Assembly (NCBI RefSeq): GCF_000150275.1
Contig: NW_002060946.1
Span: forward strand, 3,243,454 to 3,307,453
Source of the DNA: Trichoplax adhaerens
Lineage: Eukaryota > Placozoa > Uniplacotomia > Trichoplacea > Trichoplacidae
DNA length: 64,000 nt
Direction of reading: 5' to 3'
Shown: positions 26,301 to 38,700 of the stretch, one piece after another
Position numbering within the stretch: the stretch's first letter is position 1
Layout: every line of letters begins with the position of its first letter
Program-made: the position numbers and the translations under genes
Notes under the pieces: model-generated
What the model was told of the DNA's origin: nothing
Seen by the model: the letters and a program-made list of their open reading frames with translations, nothing else
Databases searched by the model: none

Positions 26301-29300
26301 TGGCAAAATCTCGTAGTCAGGCTATTCAACAAAGTTCTAGCTACAATTCTTTCTTTAAAATACATTATTGTCAAAAAGTTAAAACCCTCTAGGCATAGGG
26401 ACTTTCCACAATACTTGTGATGGAAAGATATATTAAAGTAGGATTATTTCTATCCTTTTTTATTTTGCAATCCATTCCTGAATGGATTAAATTGAAGTTT
26501 GAGATGACAGATGGTAGTAACTCAATGATAGTGGATCATTGTTGCTAGGGTACAACAGCAATTAATTTTAATTCAATTACTAAATTAGAAAAGTGAATGA
26601 TGTCAAGGATTAATTGATTATTCTAGGCATATTATTGAAACTTAGTGTTCTTTCCTAGATTTCCTAATTGTTTATCGTTGAGAATCTCCTCGATTAACCC
26701 ATAGTATGCTCGACTTTTTGCCACCAATGCTTATCATCCATTGAAATTCAAGCATGGGTAGCAATATCCAATTTTAGCATTATGATGCATTGATGATTTC
26801 ATGCCATCACTTCCATTCTCTATGCCTAGTGATTGAACATAGCTTAAAGCAATGTCCATGGAATGTATTCTAGCATAATAGACAGCCAACTCCTTGTCAT
26901 AAATGCTTGTAATAGTTTCAAAATAGAGTCGACACTTTGACATCATCAATTGCTGCTGTACTTTGCCAATGAGTATAAATTCAATTCCATTGAACGTGTG
27001 AAAGTGACAATATCCGACTCAAAGAGTAGAACGGACAATATCGATATTGGATAGTAATTTGTTGCTATCAAGAAATAGAGATAGATGTCATCCAATTGCA
27101 AATAACGATAGTCATCAATTTATCCAGGATAATCATCATCGTCGACAAACAACACTGACCAAAAATAGGACATTCCCGTTTATTCGATAAATACTATCCT
27201 ACTACTTTTTTTTACTCTACAACTCGTTTTAGACGCTTAGAACGAGCCAACTAGAGTAGAGACAATATGGCCATGGATCGAGTTGACTGAAAAGGATTCA
27301 TTGAACTTGGTATCCTATTCCTTGGCAATCAATGTAGAGAATAATATGCGAATATCACATAGCAAGCCAAAAGATACAACAACACATTATTACAAATTTC
27401 CAACTCGCAAAGCCGAATAAATCACATTAATACTCATGGGTCTACTGTTTTTATCCTTTTCGCTTTATAAAAGATACATCGATAGGATAGTGAAATAAAA
27501 AAGCTTCTCATTGCGATTGAAATTACAATCAAACAGCTTTTCCCATGCTTTTTAAAATCAATGACTTTTTATTCTCCAAATTATACTGTACATCAAAAAT
27601 GAAATGAAAGCGAGTCTGTATTATTCCAATATTGTTTTGATGAACCCTATGTAAATAGCCAATAATAGAATTGACATAGAAATTTCAAGAGAATAGCCAA
27701 GAAGTTGTTGATGTCTTATAATCATAGTCCTTATAATTACTACAACATCATTTAAAATGGATTTGAATGCTATCAAATCAATACAATAGATGTTATTTCC
27801 GTCGACTTTAACGAACAATAATTTCATTTTGAAATGGATCAAAAATGAGTTTGTCTCTTAACTCTTTTTTTCCTTCTTGTACAGAAATATACCATAGCGC
27901 TTCCAGTACTTGCAATTCTCTTGGCAGTATTAGAATTAGGCTGTCATGTCATTGCTGGAGTCAATGCTTTTGCCAGGATTAAATATCATATTGGATATGG
28001 TATTATTATCCCTATTCATTTCCTACGATTTATATCGCTATTCCATATAACGTATGCCTACTGCTATTTTATGGCATGTGCTGTTACCTTGATGTCTTTG
28101 ACCGGGCTTTCAATGCGCCAATGGACAGGTAAGTTCAACTTGAATCCACTTGAAAATGAAATAATTGCTAGCAAGACACCAATTGCATTTTAGGCTCGTA
28201 TTAATAACTTTATTACAACAAAGTAGAAAGTAAAAATGCTGCTTATCATCAGCTGAGCAAGTACAGTCTATCGCTAGTTATAATAGGAAGATATCCACTT
28301 GTATTTTACACTCTAATCGTAATCAAGAATTCTATTGCAATATGGTAGACTCGATTATCATCGATAACTTCATTACAACATTATAGACGGTAAAAAGGTT
28401 ACCTATAGTCACCTGAGAATGTAGAAGAAACATTGCAAACTATTTTTTTCACATAGTTCAGCAAATGAGCGCAAATACATTCATAAAAATTAACTTGTCA
28501 AGCACAACTTTGACATATAATTTTACCAGTATGGAGTACAGCATAGCAACCTAACATCGTATATCTGAAAAAATATTCAACGTAGTAATACCTTCTAATT
28601 GCTGTGATACAATCAAGTCGAAGTATGGTATCATGGTGGCGATGCCATGACATGATACTCCTCCAATGAACAATATTCTTAATAAATATCTGATGTTGTC
28701 TATTTTTTTTAACAAAACGGACCGACTGAAGCAATGTTAATTAGACAGTTGCTAATTGCAATTAATTAATTACATTATGAGCATTGAACTACAGTATATC
28801 AGTATACAGCAATTACAGCTTTTGAATAGGATTCTACGAAAATACTAATAAAACTCTTTCCTACTAGACATAGCAATTTTACAAAATAACTTTTAATTTC
28901 TATTGATGAATTTTTATTTTGAATTCAAATTGACCTTCATTTCTTCATTTATAGAACAAGCTGGAAGTGTTTTACGTGTTTCACCTCCGGAAATATCATT
29001 TGGTGAAGCGGTTCATTCTTTCGGCTTAAGATCAACATTTGTCAGTGATGCATCAAAAGCTTGCGAAGTTAGTTTTCATTAAAAAGCAAGAAAAAAAAAT
29101 ACAATTGTGTAGTTTGGATAGAACATGTTTATCCAAGGGTAGAATGACTATTTATTTCTCTTATATGCCCATATTTTTTATTCAATACTTTTCTAGGGCA
29201 TGCTGACCGTCACATTTATCATCAGCTTTAGCTCAATCGTTCTCAATTCCTACAATTTCTTATTTACCGAAAGATGCGGTGTTTATTTATGGTCAGTTGT

Positions 29301-30650
29301 AATATGTCTATCTCAAGTTATAACACCACTGGCGGTATCAGCTTGGGCGACAAAAGCATATCACGACTATACGCTTATAGTTGTGCAAGCATGGGTTACA
29401 CAACCTGATGAGGACGACATCAAGGAAATGGAAAAGCAGAAATCCATGCAATCTGGAGATTCACCAAGAAAAAGAACCTGGAAAGATGTTCTTCGAAAAA
29501 ATACCAAAGTAAGTCAATTGTAAACATTCTGGATAGAAAAAATTATACTATAGAAAATATTATTTTCTATATTCAAAATGGAAATTTTAACGCTCTCATT
29601 TGCTACTTGGATATACTTTCAATTGTTTTTAAAATTGTTCCATAATTATTTGCTAACTAGATTAATCCTGGTGCTCAGAACATATTGAATACTGGAAATA
29701 ATCTAGCTCCACCTTCATCTGATACCAATTCTCCACAAGCAACTCACCACAATCGAACAAATAAACTCGGCAATAATGAAGATGATAATTCCTCCGCTCC
29801 AGAAGAATCCAACTCACCACGATCCAATTTATTGTTAAAGCTAAAAAATTTAAAAAGTAACGAAGAATTAACGCCTACACAAGATGAATCAGTCTCCAAT
29901 ACTAACATAACGCTTAATTCTCCTCGTTCAAATCTACTATCGAAATTAAAAAATCTCAAAGAAAATGATCAACTACCTCCTACGCCTATCCAATCGCTTC
30001 GCAAGAGCAGCTCTAGTAATAGTCTCCAGATCAAAGAATTTAGGGATTCATTAACTAATAATAATAATAATAATAATGATGTTGTTATACCAATGGAACC
30101 ATTATCAGATAAAGAATCACCGACTACCAATACTAATGGTTCTGGTATCGATATCACTGCTGGAAGTGAAGGCGGGGTTAAGAAAAGAAATCCTTGGAAA
30201 TTAGCCTTGGATACTGCAAAAGATGAAAAGGAAAGCTTCAATAACGCTGATGTTTCCAAGTTAAACACTTCTGTTGGTGATGGCGGTAGCGATAGCAATG
30301 AGGGACCTTTGCCATCTCCAGTAAAAGAAGAGAAAGTAGTCAAAGAAAAAAATAATCAATTTTTAAATCTAATTCGCGGAGTTGGTCTAGTTGCTGGTAA
30401 ACTACGACGGAAACGAAATCAGCAGCGCCTAAACTTTGAAAAATACATCACTTACTTGCAAAGTATCAAATCGGAAACTGGATTCTCGGTTATTCGATCA
30501 GTGATGACATGGGGTGGTGTATCCAATTTTGTATTTATAGTATTTTCTGCTGTGGCAGTCTTTGCCCAAGAGGCAATTTTTGGCGATGCCACGGACAGGA
30601 ATGTGAATGCTTGCTTAAACAAAACTGTAATTTTTCTACAAAATTTATAG
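23320..30650 (+). CDS. Seven-helix membrane protein, probable gustatory-receptor-like (GRL) family
   Basis: Five exons (23320-23805, 27885-28128, 28955-29067, 29197-29508, 29661-30650) join in phase to encode 714 residues. Hydrophobic segments lie at about 79-101, 105-128, 164-187, 199-233, 283-304, 308-332 and 664-688. A long hydrophilic block of about 330 residues separates helices 6 and 7. The N-terminal 75 residues are charged, and the short C-terminus carries an NKT sequon. This layout (N-terminus inside, C-terminus outside, long third internal loop) matches the insect chemoreceptor-like/GRL superfamily, whose members occur in early animals. No diagnostic motif is clear to me, so the family call is inference from topology. 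Alternatives are another inverted seven-helix family or an unclassified membrane protein. Gene structure is well supported; intron 1 is unusually long (4.1 kb). Confidence 0.6.
23806..27884 (+). other. Long first intron of the GRL-like gene
   Basis: Starts gtaagt and ends tgtacag, both consensus. No exon or RNA gene was recognised inside. It holds several compact inverted repeats, for example a perfect 10-base stem with a 6-base loop at 26151-26176 and a 17-base palindrome at 25374-25390. Confidence 0.6.
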
Positions 30651-32508
30651 TTTAACACTATGTAATTTATCCATTCGCTATAACATCAATCTGTAGCTTT
30701 TATAACATGCCTATCATTAGGCTTGCCTAAGCATATTTCAAAAAGTGACATTAAAATTTTTGTATCATTGGGCCAGATAGTGCAGGCTGATATTCCTCTT
30801 TTTTAGCTTGCAACAATCAACCATTATCACTGTAATAATGGTATTATTTTTTTACATGACAGTGGTCAAACTACTACGTTGCTTGGACTGATGAAATAGC
30901 ACCTTTCTATTCATTCCAAATTTACAATTAAAAATTGATGCGATGCAATGGAACATGATTCATACTGACTTGTAATTTGTAAGGCTATGATGCTATTGAC
31001 ACCCTTATTAATTCCTTTCGCCTAGTATCTATGTTTAGAAATAACATATATTAATAGACAGGCGAGATTTGTTTTGTTATGCCTTAAATACCATTGATAT
31101 GTACGTATATCAACTATATGTTAGGTAGCATATTGTATCAATCAATGGTAGAGTCGAGTTCCATTTTCTACTGAATATTGAATCTAGACAGGCAACGCTT
31201 TTGCACCTTATTATTTATGTACAAATTAAAAATATCCTACAGATTATACACTTAATTATTAGTAAGAATATATTTATTCATTAAAAGACGTACAAATTCA
31301 TTTTATAAACGTCAGGCTATCATTTTATTATATCGGGTAAATTTAAATATATCATACTATTAAGCGATGGAATCGAGTACAAACTGATTAACACATGTAC
31401 CGCTAGAGACTACTCATTTCTTAAGTAGTCTCTAATACTATTTCGGTTACTACTGTACTCGCATAAATGAACTTCAATATTTTTTATATAACCCAGCTAT
31501 TTTTACTGTTACTGCTTATTGTATGCGTTATATAATGTATTATAGACCCTACTTAAGGTTATTGCAGTCCAAATAATTTCTATTTTATGCTAAAGCAGAA
31601 TATTGTATGTTGCTTTTTAATTACTAGCATGCTGATACAATATTGACTACACACTTTTACTAATTTTGCGACTTTTGATGCCATCAGCTGCTACAATACT
31701 TGGTCAGCACTGAAGCTGCCTAGCTAAAATGTATTTGCATAAAAGCATCACAACTATTTGCTATAATTATAAAGACTTTTTGCTATCGTTAATTCGACTT
31801 AAAATATATTTTTAAATCTATAGATAGTATTCAAATAAAAGTAAACATATTTGGATGGATCAATAAGTTTATATAGTTATCTCCGTATATGGCTGAAGTC
31901 AGCTGATGTCAAAAGCATTAAAGCAAGCAAGTTTAAATATCCATCTCATTTGTATCTAGTAAGCTATGCCAGAGAAGAATACAGGTATTTCTAGGCAAGC
32001 ATAGTATCTTAAGAGCGCATAACAACCTTAACCGCTATAATTTGATACATAAAAGCATCTCAACAACATCTAGGCAGCTATACCAGAGAATACAGTAGAT
32101 ATTTTTAATCGAATGCAATTAATATTTAAGAACATACAGCGATCCGAACCATTATGGTTTTGTATAGCATTCCATATAGCGTCATTCTTTAAAGAATAAT
32201 AGTAGATTACAACTTATTCTCTTATTGTAAACTGTGAATAAACAGCATACTTTTCCGTAGAAAACACATAAGTCAACCAAGAGTGAAAAGTGATTGATAT
32301 TACTTTACAGCTAGCTACGCCAAAAAGAACAGTTTAAAGCATTCAAAACAATATAAATGACTGTACATGAATTTAGAAACAATTTATCTGCCACTGAGCT
32401 CTCTGTCATGATTTAGCCCATCCGAAGAAGCAATAATCTGTTACTATTTCAAGAAATGGATAGAAAATCGCTTTACAAGTGAGCTACTTGAGCTGAGACA
32501 TTGTAATT
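30651..32508. other. Convergent intergenic spacer between the GRL-like gene and COQ9
   Basis: AT-rich DNA containing the facing 3' ends of two genes. A phrase like 'ccagagaa tacag' recurs near 31970-32100, hinting at decayed duplication. I see no further gene. Confidence 0.5.
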
Positions 32509-34010
32509 TTACCACGTCCTTGGTCCTTTATTGTTAATACCAGTTATATTTGCTACCTATAATACGAAAAACACATTTATTACTGAGCTGTTCTACTGTG
32601 CGTTTTACAGTTACATTCTTTCAATAGACATTAAACCTATTGCCGATAAAGATTAATCAGATATCATAAATGATGCACAAGACTAACCGTATTAAACATT
32701 CCAGATAGCAGATGATTCGCACTATCGCATCCTCCTTTTAGCTTTAATAGATGAGAAGTATAACATTATTTTACGCTTATTCATAGCTCAAAGGTTATAA
32801 ACCAATCGCAAATCAAATAAACTAGCAAAGATTCTTTAAATCAGACATTTTGCCTGGTATGATTATATTATTTGCTACACATACCATATAACCTAGTCTC
32901 CTCAATTTGGCTATATCATGAAATCTGCTATCGAGAAATTGCCATGTTTTCGCATAATCTTCAGACTTATCTCGTATCATGTATACCTCTATAAAAAGAA
33001 CGCTTGTATACTAAATTAAATTATTAGTGTAAGAAATCTTTGTAGACTTTAATTACCTACCAGTTGCGTAATAGATCTTGCCTAAAATTGCCCTTTTAGT
33101 ATACCAATTGAACTGTAAAATAAAATCAACCGACCATCGTTTAAAGATAAAGCTTCAAAATCGATCCATTTTATACATCAGGTTTGAAAAGTATTCACTA
33201 ATACTAAAATTGTTTACGGATACTAACATCAGCGGACCTATCACCAGCATAATACCATATATCATCGACCATGACAGCACCACTACATAAAGCATCAGGC
33301 GCATTTTCTGGCATTAGCATTAACCCCATAGCCTATTACACAGTATAATTCAATGAATTCTATATTTCTTGAATTGATATATTAATCAGTCAGTTATCAG
33401 TTAGTAATATTATAGGGTAGTCCTACTTAAAATGGGTAACTGTAGTTAATCGACTGTTATTATGGTAGAATTTCTGCAGCATGATAGCAACAATTGACCA
33501 AGGAAATATACCGAAACTCACCTGAGGCCATTTTTTCATATAAGGGATAATCATCCGAAGCCTATATTCCACTGCATCTCGAATAAACACTGTTCCTGTT
33601 TTCTTTTCATCTCTAGTAATAAAAATAATTCATTGAACAATCGTTGATTAGACAAAACCAACGAATGATGATAAAATGATGAAAAAATGTTCGCTCGCTA
33701 TCATATCGTATCATGTCAATCATAATATAATACTAACTCATTAGCATTGTTTTTAGCATTTTTCATGTACTCGACCAGCTCTCCATTACACTTTTCGATG
33801 AAATGTAAGACAAGATCGCTACCACCACGAGGTAGCAAACCTTGTGCTGCTGAAGATAGTCCAACCACTTTTGCACCTTCAGCTATAGCCTGAGATGACC
33901 ATCCGTACTGACTTACAAATGGTAATGAAGAGTCTACAATTTTTTGAATAATTTCTGCATCAGATTCTTCGGTGCGTCTATTAGCTTCTTCATTACTTGT
34001 TGTTCCTTGG
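32509..34010 (-). CDS. COQ9: COQ9, ubiquinone biosynthesis lipid-binding protein (5' end missing)
   Basis: COQ9 is a mitochondrial lipid-binding protein that presents ubiquinone intermediates to COQ7. Minus-strand exons join in phase: 33738-34010, 33522-33612, 33228-33332, 33061-33112, 32885-32988, 32688-32741 and 32509-32556. Recognisable blocks are SQYGWSSQAIAEGAKVVGLS, LVLHFIEKCN, TVFIRDAVEYRLRMIIPYMK, AVMVDDIWYYAGDRSAD, FNWYTKRAILGKIY and a C-terminal NITGINN. Each aligns to the matching block of animal COQ9 (for example the family's [23 protein letters not shown]). The first visible exon begins in phase 2 with a spacer SQGTTSNEEANRRTEES, so at least one upstream exon with the mitochondrial presequence must lie right of 34010. 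I could not identify it. The neighbour NGDN is transcribed divergently. Confidence 0.92.
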
Positions 34011-35795
34011 CTATTAAGATTTAAACAACGGGATATTCAATCGATATTGGTAATCATTCCTTTACCGATAATGACTGGCTAAAGTACTACTGATAGAAGT
34101 AATTCCTATTAATTTTTAATAACACAGTTCCATCAGTTGGCTACTATCTAATTATGCAAATTTTTTACTTGATCTTATCCAATATACTATACAAAATTCA
34201 TGCTACTGTATGTATTTTGTTCTCTAACGTTATTCTGTTATTGAATTATATCCATGGCGGACCTCCCTTGCTTAAAATCATCTATAGTGTTTAACCTAAA
34301 TTTAACTACACCTACAACACAGCAAGATTTTCATTTGAACATATATACAGATAATATGATGTTTAATAACTCTAATGGGCAACATATCACATGTAGAACG
34401 TGTTGAATTTAACGAAATACCGTACATCCAATGTGATACAGTCAACGATGATTCTATCGTAAATCCATGATGTGAAAACTTAACTGACAAAGATATAAGT
34501 CCATTGTAAAGCTATCAATGCTAACTCGTTGAGATGCAATGTCACCGATGGCATTATTACTAGATGTATCTTGTATAGTACATCCTATCTGAGCCCGTCA
34601 ATAAAGCATATAATTGCACATGTAGAATATGGATATCTGCAGGTATACCATCGCTATTCTATTCAACGACGAATTACAGTCTTTTTAGGTATTGCAAACT
34701 ATTCATGATACAAGTCTAAGGGTAGTTGTTCAACTATCATTTACCCTAGAAAATTACTCACAGTAATCTTACGGCGATAAACTGATTATTAACTAGCTAG
34801 TACTGCAAACAAGTATTTTAAAAGATTGGGCTAAAAGCAAAGTACTGTATATACATATCGTTGTGGTCATTGCTATGATTACGATGGAAGTTGCTTTTCC
34901 ATCGTTATCCCTACCTATCTGTAGATGCTTGATCTGTACACAGCAACCTCGTTAAACATATACACCTACGTGTTACCAAACCTAAATAATTAACATCATG
35001 ACAATAAAAAATAAATCAATCCTCCTTCTTAAATGTATTTGAATAAATTGGTCAATCTAATTCATACTCTCCGATTTTAGCTTACCGGTGGAAAGTCGGC
35101 TAAGCATGATGGACATGTTGTTTACCACTATATCTAACAATCGTTCAACATAAACATCTATCAAATGCTTGCTTATAATAAAATAATTGACTCATCATAG
35201 TAATCCATTACAGCAAAATAGCCATTAGAGAGAGTTATAAACGCTCATTCTTACCTTTCTTACTGCTAAATTGTCAGTTTTTGCTAATCCTACTACCTTG
35301 GAAGCCTAATAACTTGTTAAAGGACAGCGATGGAAGTTGATATGGACGAAAGATTGCATCAGAGGTCTTTCCGGACGCTGTCTGTAGTTTTGACTGGTAG
35401 CTAATGTACTCTAACAGTACTGCGCAATACATGACACAGACTAAGTCAAAAAGCATACAGCTTTTTCCTTTTTTCCATCCATGGACTGGCTCTATAGTAA
35501 ACCTTTAAGTCCAAAGATCGCTATACAAAATCCAAGCGCGTAGCGCATGGTTGCGTATAATACTAGACCGTAGATCATCAAGCAGTTCAACAGCTCGTGC
35601 CTTGTGGCCAACTAGCTCCTCCATTAATTCTTCATTAATTTTCAATATTAATTGGTTATTTCCAGTCTACTGTATATTAGATGATCTTGCAATCATACCA
35701 TGATAATATTGTTTATTAAGTAATTCATTGATTCGACATTGCGTGAGTATTAGTAATTTATAAAGGTTTTAAATCTTTGTTCTCAACTGGCTTCC
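34011..35795. other. Interval holding the unresolved COQ9 5' end and the NGDN promoter
   Basis: COQ9 on the minus strand lacks its presequence exon, and NGDN starts at 35796 on the plus strand, so a divergent promoter is expected here. Minus-strand frames at 34302-34490 and 35274-35456 are candidates for the missing exon, but neither has a phase-2 donor matching COQ9. A separate coding-looking frame at 35508-35680 is described among the findings. Confidence 0.4.
35508..35680 (-). other. Possible unassigned exon, charged and helical
   Basis: On the minus strand a frame of about 56 codons runs to a TAA. It includes NEELMEELVGHKARAVELLD followed by RSSIIRNHALRAWILYSD. The amphipathic, low-complexity-free composition looks coding. 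An upstream tag could serve as an acceptor near 35674. I recognise no family, and only about 120 bases separate it from the NGDN start on the other strand. It could be a small gene, an exon or a chance frame. Confidence 0.25.
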
Positions 35796-38700
35796 ATGGC
35801 GACTGTTGATGAGGTAAGTTAAGGTCTGCAAATGTACATTAAATGAGATCACAAGAGGTAAAAGGAAACGCTAACAGAACCTCTTGATGAATAATGACGG
35901 TGTACTGATTAATTTACTTGATAGTACTGCAATTTAGAAGGTAAATGAATGACAGGTATCTTTAAATCTCTCTACTAGCATGTGTCGAGGTGCAGCTCGA
36001 AAATTATAGCAACCTCCTGAATCTAGATCAGTTATGTCAATGCTCAGGTGTAGCAAGTGCCGGCAAATATCTTTAAATTTCCGCAATTACATCGCTCTCT
36101 ATATGCATCAGTAGATACCTTTAAACGAGTGGTACAGACACAGTTTAAAAACTTCGGTAATTACATGATTCTTCCTATAGGCTTCCATCTACAAATACCT
36201 TTAAATCTCTGTACTATAGTTATATAAATATGGTTCGAAAAAGCTGGAGTAATGGCAGGATTCTCCATATGCATCAACAGATACCTTTCAGTTTCCATAC
36301 AGGCGCTACTCAAAAATCTTGACAATTGTGCGATTCTCTGTATGCTGCAGCAGATACCTTTCAATCTCTGTACAAATGATATGCAAGACTTAGTATGAAA
36401 CTTTCATACACGCTTCGAAAAACTTGATTAACGCAATTGCATGATTCTCCATATGCATTGGCAGATAACGACCGGAAAACTTTGACAAATTGCATGATTT
36501 CTCATTCGTACATATACGTCAGCAGATACCTTTTAATTCTCTATCCTAGATGTGTACAGATAAGGCTCGAAAATTTTGCTAATTGCATATAATTCTTCAT
36601 ACGATATACGCCAGCAAATACCTTTAATTCTCCACATTGTATGTGTACAGACACAGCTCGTAGGCTTTAGTAGTTGCATCATTGTATAGTGTTTCTATCT
36701 GACATTACTCTACATGATGAGCATAAGTAACTATATGTGTACAGGTACACATCTTGGAAACTTTGGCAATTGCAAGATGCACACTACAGTACTGTATACG
36801 CGTATGTCTACTATGAGCTAACAGAAATTATGAGCTCGTTCTGATAATAAATAGGTAGCCATGCCTATTATACGTAATACTGCAATAATATGAAGTTGCT
36901 TAATTCGTCGAAGTAAACTTTACAATAGTCTACAGCGCCGGCAGTTTATTTCTCCTAGTTATCTGTAGAAATTAATAATGTTTATACAGTATGTAAGTTT
37001 TCATTCCTTTGATATCATTATATTAAGACTTTCATTACTTTTAATTAACAATAATTTATTATTGCCTAGATTGTTTCAGCTGATTTACCTCAGGCTTTCT
37101 CAAAGCTTGAAGAAATAACACAAAAGGTGAGCAGTAGCAACACAACACAGATGTACGAAAACTACATATTCAATTTTACTTTGCATTCTATTCAATACAT
37201 ATTTGATTTACCATGTACTGCATAACTAGGTAGCTGTTCTGGGTCAAAGATTTAAGCTTTATAGTTCTTAAATATTACATTACGCTTGTATCCATAGTAT
37301 TGACGATAAGCATTACCCATGTTATTACTGAATAGGAAATTTTTATCCTGTATTCATCTCCAGGTTTCGTCATTAACATCGAAAACCAGTGAAGTATTAA
37401 AGGATGTATCAAGTAAGGAAGTTTCAACTGCTAAGGTAAACCAACATACAATGATATCTGCCGATATATACATATCATTGACAGAAACTGATATACAGGC
37501 ATACAAATACACAAGTACATATCTCACTTAACCGCGTATTAAAAAGATTTCTGACGTTTAACGTAAATATCATAGAATTTTTAATATGGCAATATAGAAT
37601 TATCCAGCAGTTCATGTTCATTAATTCTAGCGCTATTTGTGAATTGTATTAGTGTTAGCATGAATTAATATAAAAATACTTCTATTTTGTTAACAAATTT
37701 GAATAAAGGGAATAAACTATCTGGAAATGAAATATCAGCTATTATTAGAGTAAGTACGAGTGCAATAGCCTTTATTAATTTTTTGGTCCAGAATCTAATA
37801 TTTTATCACAATTATTCAATCATTACTATAGAAGAAGTCAATCTTCACTACAATATGATTTAATACTAGTGCAATTCTAAACATTTTTATTCATTACTTA
37901 TACCAGCAAATGTTGATTACATTTACTATGGTAGTATTTTACACTTGCTGAAGATTATGTTTTAGAATAGAACAAGGTCTTTGTAGTTGTGATATACTGA
38001 TTTGGTTGCTAGCTTGTTAATGTACCTACATTCCAATTCTACAGATATTTGATCAATTTGGTATATATCGTATACATAAAAGTAGACGGTGCATCGTTGG
38101 CTGATTGTCCAGCGATCGAAAGGCTCGTTGAAATACGAACTGTACGTGCTCATTTTTCTTAACTATTTTCAATCAACACAAGTTTCTAATGCATGCTGTA
38201 ATGTATCTTATGTAATGATGATTTTGTCCTACTTATAAGGTCTTGGAGCGGATCAGACCCATTGATCAAAAATTACGCTACCAAATAGATAAATTGATTA
38301 AAGCTGCAAATACAGGCCATGCAATAGGCAGAAACGACCCATTACAATTCAAACCGAATCCTGATGCGTTAGTTAGTAAGGTAAAGAGAAAAAATTTTTC
38401 CCAGTATCATAATAAAGTAAAATCGATTGTAACTTCTTAAGTATTGGAAACTTTTCATGTATTTGACAAAAGCACCCACCGCCAAAATCGTATAGTAATT
38501 AATTTGTTATGTAGACACGTATATCTCGATTCCTACCGTATCTGATATAATATGTAACACCTGGTTTAGCTTGATGTAGATGATGATGAAAAAGAAAGTT
38601 CTGGAGTGTATGTACCACCGAAAGTTGCTGCCACACCGTTCGGTTTGTCGATTATTAACTACTAACGTTCGCTAAATTAAGTAGTGTCAATTTGCTAAAG

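Noticed and set aside
30452-30658. Minus-strand frames beneath exon 29661-30650
   Set aside because: Shadows of the receptor's last exon, whose phase and composition are coherent on the plus strand.
34302-34490. Candidate COQ9 presequence exon
   Set aside because: The frame is not presequence-like and its possible donors are in the wrong phase for the first recognised COQ9 exon.
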